Source: Uloborus plumipes (Eukaryota > Arthropoda > Arachnida > Araneae > Uloboridae). Taken from it: DNA of 64,000 nt. The stretch covers positions 1 to 64,000 of the forward strand of contig JAXGGA010005825.1 of NCBI GenBank assembly GCA_038373865.1, given 5' to 3'. The notes under the pieces were generated by a model that saw nothing but the letters and a program-made list of their open reading frames with translations, ran no database searches and was not told the origin of the DNA. The position numbers and the translations under genes are program-made. This document shows positions 47,439 through 57,195 of the stretch, piece by piece (the stretch's first letter is position 1; each line of letters begins with the position of its first letter).

Positions 47439-50233
47439 GGTCATTCCATTTTAAATCAACAAATGGGGTGCGCATCACCATTTTTGATTTTGATGAAAAT
47501 TTGCATGTGTATTCCTTTTACTTCCAAGAGCTCAAAATAGTGTTCATTTTATTTTTAAAAAATTTACCCTTTGATATATAGTCCCTTTATGTTGTTGGCA
47601 ACAGCGAAAATCGGGCGTTTTGATGCTTTGCCTTATGAACTATAACTTTTTTTCTATCAAAGATTTTGAGCTCAACTATAGCTCATTGGAAAGCTAAGAA
47701 AAATATCTTTTTGTATATGCTATCAATAAATTTCAGATTAAAAAAAAATACTTATTTTTTCAAGGTCAAAGTTCACGAAGAAAATGACGTTTTTTACTAC
47801 TTTCGAACAGTAAAAAACCCATGAAGGGTTCAAAGTAACAAGCCGATTTTTTCATCATATATTCATAGTCATGGTTACTTACTGTATAAAAAAATTGGCT
47901 TGTTATTCCACCCCCTTTATGAGATATGCCCCCCCAAAGTTGTAAATTTTTAAAAAAATCCAATTTTCAACGCTAAAAAAATGCATGTGGGGGGCAAGAT
48001 AAAAAATTTTTTATATGTGGTATTTTAAGTATTTTTTACCAGCTTTCTAATAAAATAAAAGTTGCTTTGTTATTCAAAGGCGTTTGGCAGATATAAGGGA
48101 CTGAACTTTCAAAAAATTGCACAAAAACAACACGATTATTTTCATTTTTTTAAATCTTTTTTTTTTATTTAAATGTAATTAACCTACCTTAGAAGCAAAG
48201 ATACCTTATTCTTTGCCTTAAATGCTAAAAAAAGACTAAGAAGAGCAATGAAGAAACATATTTAAAGTGTAATAAGATAATTTAATATTTTTAACTCCTG
48301 GGAATATAGAATACCACTAAACTTGTCTGATTTTTAAACATCCGATTGCTACCTACAACAGGACTGAGCATTTCTCAACTTGTCCAGGTTTGTTGATACC
48401 ATGTGGTCATCCTTGTTCTGACTTGCTCTCACATGTGTATCTTAGTTGTCTTTCAAATTCTGAAAGAAGTAGGTTGTTGAGCTAGTGTTTCTGCTGTAAA
48501 ATCTTGTGAAGCTGATGTGATTTCTTTTCATTTCAAGTTCGTTCATATTCACAGAATGTTTTGTTAAAGGTAAAAGAAGAAATTCTTTAGATTCCTTAAA
48601 TATAAATTTAAATTTGTCTTTCTACATGTAAACTGTGAATAAGTTATGGATAACCCTAAATGCTCCATAGGAGTTTTTGAGAATGATGATTGTAATATTT
48701 TAAGTTACAGTAGGCAGTCTACTGTAAATTGTATTTCTGAGTACAGTGATGATGATAAAACTTGACTGCACTTGAGTACTGGGTGTAAAACTATTGAAAC
48801 TGTTTGTACCTACCATGCAAAAAAATTTCTTGCCAAGTTTTGCCACCTTTATGGAACTTCTTGTTGGTAGGTACAAACAGTTTCAATAGTTTTAAACCTA
48901 GTTCTCAGGTGCAGTAAAGTTTTATCATCATCACTGTACTCAGAAATACTATTTACAGTAGACTGCCTACTGTAACTTAAAATATTACAATCATCATTCT
49001 CAAATACTCCTATGGAGCATTTAGGGTTATCCATAACTTATTCACAGTTTACATGTAGAAAGACAAATTTAAATTTATATTTAAGGATTCTAAAGAATTT
49101 CTTCTTTTACCTTTAACAAAACATTCTGTGAATATGAATTAACTTGAAATGAAGAGAAATCATATCAGCTTCACAATTTTATAGCAGAAACACTAGCTCA
49201 ACAACCTACTTCTTTCAGAATTTGAAAGACAACTAAGATACACATGTGAGAGCAAGTCAGAACAAGGGTGACCACATGGTATGAACAAACCTGGACAAGT
49301 TGAGAAATGCTCAGTCCTGTTGTAGGTAGCAATCAGATGTTTAAAAATCACACAAGTTTAGTGGTATTCTATATTCCCAGGTGTTAAAAATATTAAATTA
49401 TCTTATTACACTTTAAATATGTTTCTTCATTGCTTTTCTTAGTCTTTTTTAGCATTTAAGGCAAAGAATAAGGTATATAATTACATTTAAATAAAAAAAA
49501 AGATTTAAAAAAAATGAAAATAATCGTGTTGTTTTTGGGCAATTTTTTGAAAGTTCAGTCCCTTATATCTGCCAAACGCCTTTGAATAACAAAGCAACTT
49601 TTATTTTATTAGAAAGCTGGTAAAAAATACTTAAAATACCACATATAAAAAATTTTTTATCTTGCCCCCCACATGCATTTTTTTAGCGTTGAAAATTGGA
49701 TTTTTTAAAAAATTTACAACTTTGGGGGGGGGGGCATATCTCATAAAGGGGGTGGAATAACAAGCCAATTTTTTTTATACAGTAAGTAACCATGACTATG
49801 AATATATGATGAAAAAATCGGCTTGTTACTTTAAACCCTTCATGGGTTTTTTAATGTTCGAAAGTAGTAAAAAATGTCATTTTCGTCGTGAACTTTGACC
49901 TTGAAAAAATAAGTTTTTTTTTAAATCTGAAATTTATTGATAGCATATATAAAAAGATTTTTTTCTTAGCTTTCCAATGAGCTATAGTTGAGCTCAAAAT
50001 CTTTGATAGAAAAAAAGTTATAGTTCATAAGACAAAGCATCAAAACGCCCGATTTTCGCTGTTGCCAACAACAAAAAGGGCCTATATATCAAAGAGTAAT
50101 TTTTTTAAAAATAAAATGAACACTATTTTGAGCTCTGGGAAGTAAAAGGAATACACATGCAAATTTTCATCAAAATCAAAAATTGTGATGCAACAACTTT
50201 TTTGAAAATTTGTTGATTTAAAATGGAATGACC
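47439..50233. mobile_element. 2.8-kb foldback with arms of about 1.35 kb
   Basis: Ends GGTCATTCCATTTTAAATC and reverse complement. The 6-bp duplication CGAAAG lies at 47433-47438 and 50234-50239. The arms pair almost base for base from the ends to the centre near 48830 (gagctcaaaatagtgttc, cgggcgttttgatgc, gtttggcagatataag, gcagtctactgtaaat). Each arm carries the start of the same reading frame, pointing to the centre. Same termini and target as foldback 3 at 52722. Confidence 0.9.
48646..49034. other. Mirrored reading frame starts at the palindrome centre
   Basis: Plus strand 48646-48765: MDNPKCSIGVFENDD..., 39 codons. Minus strand 49034-48849: the same start with C-to-S at one position, continuing to 61 codons. 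Both share SEYSDDDKT. This may be the first exon of a transposase that was duplicated in inverted form. Function unknown; no motif recognised. Confidence 0.35.
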
Positions 50234-50544
50234 CGAAAGCAAATTAGAAATGTTTTGGAAACATCGAGAGCAAAACATCGATAATAATCATAAAAAATGT
50301 TTTCTAATGAGATTAATTCTGAAACTTCTGATTAAGGATGAAAACTTCTTAACACGTCTGCATATCGCATATTTTTATCAAACTTTTTTTGCTGGATTAT
50401 AAAACATCGACATCGAAAGCAACATCGAACCCGAAACATCGATGTTGGGAAAACATCGACCCTCAAACATCGATGGTAAAAACATCGATGTTTTAGCAAA
50501 AACATCGATGTTTCCAAAGCATCGACATCGATGTCGCAGCCCTA

Positions 50545-51244
50545 ATGGTGATTGATGGAATTCCTCGGCAGGGAACTAGCTTTTGATTGGACGGCAAGAT
50601 AAGCTGTTAGATTGGAGTCCCCGGCATGTTTAAAAATTGGGTAAGGAGGGGAAGGAGGATATCTTAGTTTAATTCCCGATAACTGCCTTTCTAAAGCTCT
50701 AAATTGGCAGACATAAGATTTTCAATGTGGCCTAAAGTAGGATGCAATTTAGAATTCGTCCGAGGTCTAGTGTGCCCTCTACCTCCCAGTCATAATGGTG
50801 ATTGATGGAATTCCTCGGAAGGGAAGTAGCTTTTGATTGGACGGCAAGATAAGCTGTTAGATTGGAGTCCTCGGCATGTTTAAAAATTGGGTAAGGAGGG
50901 GAAAGAGGATATCTTAGCACTTGTAGAGATAAAATTTTTCGTTCTCGAGACGGACTTAGTCCAGTAAATTCATCTCAGTCTCGTGAACAATATAAGTGTA
51001 CTGTAGATTAGAATTTTGGTGAAAAAAACATAGTAACATACTCTGATTGAACATGCGTATTTTTAACAAAAAAATGATTTTCGAGGGGGGGGGGGTGACA
51101 CTGGTTAAATCAATGTGTTTGAAATGACGGGCGTGGGCATTGATTCTGCTTCCAAATGGAATAGGTTGGAAATTGAAAGCATTAATATGATACTCCAGTC
51201 CTCCATTTTCACTGTTTATTAATTTCTTGCTGCGTCCCCCAGCG
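50545..51244. repeat. Right part of the 250-bp duplication and family C, copy 2
   Basis: 50545-50666 completes copy A; 50667-50916 is copy B with the empty hAT site. From about 50990 family C resumes (ctctgattgaacatgcgtat, ggttaaatcaatgtgtttga) up to cccccagcg. Confidence 0.85.
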
Positions 51245-52642
51245 CACATAGGTAGATTTCGCGAATTTAGGCGGCCAAAAACATTTTACTGTGTTAACAG
51301 CTTTTAAATGGGGTTTTAGTAATTAAAAGAGGTTATAAAATAAAACACTGTAATTAGTAAAAAAAAAATTAAATATTCTAAAAAAAATCCACATGTATAT
51401 CATAAAAACAAAAAAAAAAATAATAAAATAAAAAAAAACATTTTTTTAAAATATAACAAAAAATAATAATAATAATAATAAAAGATAACATGAAATGATA
51501 ATTTTATAAAAAGTAAAAATTAAAAAAAAAAAAAATGTGTCGGAGTCCTATATTTCATTTTCGGTCTCATTTGGATCCCCAGGCAACAACATTGCAATAG
51601 TTTCGCTTAAAAAAGATTTATGTGAGGTTTTCCTGATTGGCCTCAAACTACTTAACAATGGATCTGATGATAATAATAATAATATATGAAAAATATCTAA
51701 GTTGCACTCTTCGCTTCTCTAAGTTGCACTTTGTTTCAAGCGGAATCTCAAAGGTTCCACCTAACCATGGACTATTATTTTTTTCGAAAAACTCTTTATT
51801 TTTATGTGCTTTCAACTATCTTTGCTTCATTTGCGATTTAAAGTATGAAAATTTATGCTTAAGAGTTTTTTTTATTGTTTTCTGTATCACCATAGCGCAT
51901 CAACAAAGAATTCTCTAAATAATCCAATTGCTCATCAAAAGAGGGTTAGTTTTGACCCTGCATTAGGTCAAATAAATATTTTTTCGTCACTACCTTCACG
52001 CCAGAGGTATTTGATGACCCTAAATCAAAGAAAACTATACTTTAGAAGCGTTAGAAAAAAAAATTTTTTTTCTTTTTTTTTTTTTTTTCAAAAAATCTTT
52101 GATTAAGGATTTTTCTAAGATTTGCGGTTTCTAGCGGCAAATTTTTTTTTACTATAATACTAAGACCCTGTTTATACCGCAAAAGAGAAAAAAACAGGTG
52201 GGACGGACCCTGAAGTATAGTTAAAACTCTTGAGAAATCGAAAATCAATGATAAATTTGTACAAAAAACCTCTTGTCTTACAAGTGAAAAAAAAATATGA
52301 TAATTTGTAATAAAACACTATTATTATATATAGTTTTAAAGATTCATACCTGAATTAAGCGAATCCATCACTTTCATTAAAGTAATTAATTAACTTCACA
52401 AAAAAAATATGGACTTAGTAACAAAAGTTGCACAAAGAGCGTCGAGAACTGTAACGTACAAAGAGAACGGAGGTCAAGTTTCGACTACCTGTATATAAGT
52501 CATGGCACATATCCCAAGGATGGGGATAGTTGGGATAGATTACTGGAAGTGTCTTCTAACGGAACCGGTCAAAATTTTACTACTAAATTGACCTTGAAAA
52601 AATGACTTTTGACCGCCTAAATCGTCGAAATCTACCTATGTG
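51245..52642. mobile_element. Transib-like non-autonomous element, 1.4 kb
   Basis: Ends CACATAGGTAGATTTCGCGA and reverse complement CACATAGGTAGATTTCGACG, inverted similarity continuing to atttaggcgg. The GC-rich 5-bp repeat cagcg flanks both sides (51240-51244 and 52643-52647); family C copy 1 has it once, as cggcg (about 30407). A CAC start with a GC-rich 5-bp duplication fits Transib, but the heptamer is not perfect. Interior is A-rich with (AAT)n tracts. Confidence 0.7.
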
Positions 52643-52721
52643 CAGCGTTAGGCCGGGCTATCATCGCGTTTACTAAAGCAATATCAAGTGACACATTTAC
52701 AACCTCAATTTTTAACGAAAG
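52643..52721. repeat. Family C, copy 2, between two insertions
   Basis: gtcaagtgacacatttac-like sequence matching 30446-30484, ending in cgaaag where foldback 3 begins. Confidence 0.8.
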
Positions 52722-53632
52722 GGTCATTCCACGTCAAGTGATCCAAAATCTGAGAAAAATTTTACCTTACATTTTTGTATTTCTTTCACATTTGACTCAT
52801 CAATTGTACCCCTTGAGGTAATCAAAAGTCCCAATATTTGGATTTTTATCTCTATTATTTTTTCATTTATGAGACTTTGAACTTTGGAAAAACCCCCGTT
52901 TTTCCATGGATAAGGGTACATAAAAGGGACCATAACTCGGCACCAAATATAGATAGAACAATTTGGTAAATAGCATTTTAAAGTACGTTAGTTGCCGCTT
53001 AATTGGATATGGAACATGACTAATTTGATAAAAATTTTCTTTTTCAAAAAATAAAATTTAAATTTCAAATTTAAATTTCTCAAAAAACATATAATGAATT
53101 TTTTTGAAAAAAATTCTCAAAAATTCTTGTGTATTTCATCTATGTTTGTACAAATTATAAGATTGGGATCTCAATGGGATCATATTTTTTTGAATTTTTG
53201 AATAAAACTGCATATAAAAAAAATGATATTTTTTAGATTCTTTTATTTAAATACTAAGTTCTCTTGCTCGTGATGGTCTAAAAAGTAGTAAACAAACATG
53301 AATATGCTTAAAGTGAGCTGGCATGAGCTTATAGATTTGTCAGGTTCACCCTCCTACCCCTTTCTTCCCCGCACAACCACTCTTTTTTAATTCAAAACTG
53401 TTCAAAATGTTTAAAAAAACAAAAATTCTTTGATACAAAATGAATAGTAAACTTATTTAAAGTGGGGAAATGGGTTTCCTTATAACTAGACGAAGTATCC
53501 CCCTCCCCACCCAAATATACCATTCACACTATACTAATATGACGTTTAACCTGGGGATTGAGTTGAGGATTATTTTCAAACCTAGGTATATATATTGTTT
53601 TTCAGACGAAGTGTTTCATTTCGATCCGAACT

Positions 53633-53788
53633 TCAAAGTGTACTTCCATTCAATATCTGAAATTTAACTTTATGATTCATTTCATCTTCTACCCCAGCAC
53701 CAATCTTCAATTTTGAAGGGAGGAAATAAATGGGTCGCCCCAATATCATAGCAAAGAGCAAAATAGCACTGTTTCGCCTTGTTCTCAT
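53633..53788 (-). CDS. Short signal-peptide-like frame in a family A arm (51 aa)
   Basis: Begins MRTRRNSAILLFAMILGRPI and ends QILNGSTL, exactly the same length as 27209-27364 with roughly a quarter of the residues different. The frame is open upstream (FQFCAKRIEKT), again beside a possible splice acceptor. Basic start plus hydrophobic core could serve as signal peptide or membrane anchor. No family recognised; an expressed protein is not established. Confidence 0.35.
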   Translation of the reverse strand: MRTRRNSAILLFAMILGRPIYFLPSKLKIGAGVEDEMNHKVKFQILNGSTL

Positions 53789-54287
53789 CGTTTTTTCTAT
53801 TCTTTTCGCACAAAACTGAAAATAAATCAATATATCAGATCATATGTCTGTGTCCCCATAACTATCTTTCCACATTATCCAGTGTGCAGCTGTTATTTAA
53901 TTTTTTTAATCGTTTGTGTTCTTTTTTATTTTATTGTAAAGGAAAGTAATGCAGCAAGATATATCTATATATATATATTAAACAAACACTGCTTTTTTGA
54001 ACACAACCTCACGTGTTGTTTAACTTCTTTACAAATTGCTCCCCCCCCCCTTACCCTACCTTTCCACTCCAAACTATTATTTTTTTTATCATCCCGCCTA
54101 GCCCCATTTCAAAGCCTTAGTCTCTACTGATGTCTGGTAGTGCTTCAGTTTGTTCTGTTTGTTACTCTTTCCTATTAGCTCATGAGCTTTGTCCAATAAG
54201 AGAAAGGAAAGGCAGTGATGGGGACTGACATATAACGTGACACTTTAATTTCTTTTCAGTTTTGTGTAAAAATAATAGGAAAACATT

Positions 54288-54425
54288 ATGAGAACAAGGG
54301 GAAACAGTGCTATTTTGCTGTTTGCTATGATCTTGGTGCGACCCATTTATTCCCTCCCTTCAAAATTGAAGATTGGTGCTGGGGGAGGGGATGAAATGAA
54401 CCATAAGTTTAAATTAAGATTTTGA
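54288..54425 (+). CDS. Short frame, truncated paralogue (45 aa)
   Basis: Begins MRTRGNSAILLFAMILVRPI, keeps SLPSKLKIGAG and DEMNHK and stops early after LRF. It is the mirror arm of 53633-53788. Its upstream sequence contains stops, unlike the two 51-codon copies. Confidence 0.3.
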   Translation: MRTRGNSAILLFAMILVRPIYSLPSKLKIGAGGGDEMNHKFKLRF

Positions 54426-55604
54426 ATGGAAGTACACTTTGTGAAGTTCGGATTGAAAACGAAACACTTCGTCTGAAAAACAATATATACCTAGGGGGAA
54501 AATAATCCTCAAATCAATCCCCAGGTGAGACGTCATATTAGTATAGCGTTAATGGTATATTTGGGTGAGGGAAGGGTTGTACTTTGCCTTGTTATAAGGA
54601 AGCCCATTTATCAACATTAAACAAGTTTACTGTTCATTTTATATCAAAGAAGCTTTTTTTTAGCATTTTAAACAGTTTGGGGGGAAAATGGTTGGGTCAG
54701 GAAGGAAAGGAGGGAGAGCTGACCAATCTACAAGTTAATGTTAGCTCACTTACCTAGAGTAAAAATAATAGTCAATTCAATCCCCAGGTTAGACGCCATA
54801 GTAGTACAGCGTTAATGGTATGTTTGGGTGGAGGAGGGGGATACTTCGTCTAGTTATAAGGAAACTCATTTACCAACTTTAAAAAAGTTTAGTATTCATT
54901 TTGTATTAAAGAGTTTTTTTTTTTAACATTTTGAACAGTTTTGAATTAAAAAAGAGTGGTTGTGCGGGGGAGGAAGGGGGAGGGGGTGAACCTGACAAAT
55001 CTATAAGCTCATGCTAGCTCACTTTAAACATATTCAATATTCATGTTCGTTCACTACTTTTTAGACCATCACAAGCAAGAGAACTTAGTATTTAAATAAA
55101 TAGAATCTAAAAAATATCATTTTTTTCCAATACAGTTTTATTCAAAAATTCAAAAAAATATGATCCTATTGAGATCCCAATCTAAAAATTTGTACAAACA
55201 TAGATAAAATACACAAGAATTTTTGAGAATTTTTTCAAAAAAATCTACTTATATTAAAAACTGAGTATCTTTCTAACTATCTTTCTTTCTAACTATCTTT
55301 CTTTCTAACTATCTTTCTATGTCACGCTTCTTTCTCCTGAACGCCAATGAACTGAAAGTCGAACCAGGTACCGATAGATAGGTAATTTTTCAGGCTTCAT
55401 TAGTTTCAATCTATATAATTATACGATTTTAATTAGCGAAGATATCGATTAATAAGTAGTCAAATTTAAAGCGATTAAGCCTAATAAATGATTAAACTTC
55501 CAAGACATTTTTTCTTACCGTTGCCATTTTGAATTAAAACGTTAATTAAATTATTGAACTATTTAAAATTCCAAGATATTTATTTCTTTCCGTTGCGATT
55601 TTAA

Positions 55605-55772
55605 GGCAGGAATTCAAGTGAAACACGGACGATCGCAACTCACCAACGCAATCGCAAATTCCAAAATTTGGATTCAAGTGAAACGAATTCACTTGAATTC
55701 GACTTACAGTAGCGGTTGCAATATGCGATCGCCTCGAAGCGACTGCAATGGTGTTTCACTTGAATTCGGCCC
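55605..55772. mobile_element. Harbinger-type MITE, 168 bp
   Basis: Ends GGCAGGAATTCAAGTGAAAC and reverse complement GGGCCGAATTCAAGTGAAAC, flanked by TAA (55602-55604 and 55773-55775). The duplicated Helitron segment near 56170 lacks it and reads tga. A 3-bp TWA target and GG start fit PIF/Harbinger. Confidence 0.85.
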
Positions 55773-56579
55773 TAAATTAAAACGTTAATTAAATTGAACT
55801 TTTTAAAATGAAAGAGTGTTATTTTTTTCCATTGTCATTTTAAATACGTGTTATAACAAAGTTCTAACAATTGTTTTTATTCTAATTATTAATGACATGT
55901 TTTTTCTCAGGTACCATTTTGAAAATGTGTTTTTAAATAAAATTGCAATTGCTGTTTTTAGAAGGGACTTTTTCTGGCTGCGATCCATAAGTAGTCAAAT
56001 TTAAAGCGAATGTTTAATTAATAAGTAGTCAAATTTAAAGCGATTAAGCCTAATTAATGATTAAACTTCCAAGACATTTTTTCTTACCGTTGCCATTTTG
56101 AATTAAAACGTTAATTAAATTATTGAACTATTTAAAATTCCAAGATATTTATTTCTTTCCGTTGCGATTTTGAATTAAAACGTTAATTAAGTTGAACTTT
56201 TTAAAATGAAAGAGTGTTATTTTTTTCATTGTCATTTTGAATACGTGTTATAACAAAGTTCTAACAATTGTTTTTATTCTAATTATTAATGACATATTTT
56301 TTCTCAGGTACCATTTTGAAAATGTGTTTTTAAATAAAATTGCAATTGCTGTTTTTAGAAGGGACTTTTTCTGGCTTCGATCCAAATATTAAAAGAACTT
56401 TTTCGTTTAGAATTTTGCAATTAATTTTACCGGAAGAAAGCGGTTTGGAAATAATTGTTTTTGGAAAGGAATTTTATTTGTAATTTAGGGAGAGTGCTAA
56501 GTATGCGCTACTTTACATCGTCTTTATTTTTGAGGAAGCATGTGCAAATAATTCGATTGATTCTTTGATGTAGGAAAGC

Positions 56580-56785
56580 TTTTTAGCGAGCCGCTTTAGC
56601 GGGGAGTAGTTTATTAAACTTTTCCTTGGTACTTTAAAGGCGAGCCGCCTTGGCGGCGAGTAGTGAATTGAAACTTTCCTCGCTACTGTAAAGGCGAGCC
56701 GCCTTGACGGCGAGTATACTGTTTAAACTTTCCTCATTTCTTTAAAGGCGAGCCGCCTTGGTGGCGAGTAGTTTTCTCAAACTGC
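56580..56785. repeat. GC-rich minisatellite, about 60 bp, 4 copies
   Basis: Unit centred on ggcgagccgccttggcgg, a short hairpin, followed by gagtagt and an AT-rich spacer (aaactttcctc). It ends about 30 bp before the Helitron terminal hairpin. Confidence 0.85.
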
Positions 56786-57195
56786 CTTCACTACATTACA
56801 GCCCGTGCAACGCCGGGCTACGCAGCTAGTTAATTATGTTTTTTGAGAAATTTAAATTTGAAATTTAAACTTCATTTTTTGAAAAAGAAAATTTTTATCA
56901 AATTAGTTATGTTGCATATCAGATTAAGCGGCAACTAACGTACTTTAAAATGCCATTTACCAAATTGTTTTATCTATATTTTGTGCCGAGTTATGGTCCC
57001 TTTTATGTACCCTTATCCATGGAAAAACGAGGGTTTTTCCAAAGTTCAAAGTCTCATAAATGAAAAAATAATAGAGATAAAAATCCAAAAATTGAAACTT
57101 TTGATTACCTCAAGGGGTACAATTGATGAGCCAAATGTGAAAGAAATACAAAAATGTAAGGTAAAAAACGTTGGATCACTTGACATGGAATGACC

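Larger units (their letters stand above)
46631..50544. mobile_element. hAT-type element with ATCGATGT subterminal repeats
   Basis: Ends TAGGGGTGCGACATCGA and the reverse complement TAGGGCTGCGACATCGA. The 8-bp duplication atggtgat is perfect (46623-46630 and 50545-50552), and the neighbouring duplicate at 50795-50802 has it once. Words of the type acatcgatgttt occur many times within 150-300 bp of each end. After removing the palindromic foldback, about 1.1 kb remains, non-coding. Confidence 0.9.
55244..56829 (+). mobile_element. Non-autonomous Helitron, 1.59 kb, complete
   Basis: Begins TCTACTTATATTAAAAACTG and ends with the hairpin GCCCGTGCAACGCCGGGC followed by TACGCAGCTAG and T. It lies between A and T of family A, whose sequence ttcaaaaaaa/ttaattatg is continuous without it. 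No TSD or TIR. Contains an internal duplication (about 55453-55604 against 56019-56176; 55800-55985 against 56197-56385) and a GC-rich minisatellite near its 3' end. No Rep/helicase gene. Confidence 0.9.
52722..57195. mobile_element. Family A foldback 3, complete, 4.47 kb
   Basis: Left end GGTCATTCCACGTCAAGTG, right end in reverse GGTCATTCCATGTCAAGTG. The 6-bp duplication CGAAAG lies at 52716-52721 and 57196-57201; the empty family C site at 30479-30484 has it once. Arms carry aagtacgttagttgccg, tgatggtctaaaaagtag, gatttaggctgg-like blocks and a duplicated unit of about 250 bp in the right arm. A Helitron splits the right arm. Both arms encode the short frame described at 27209. Confidence 0.92.
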
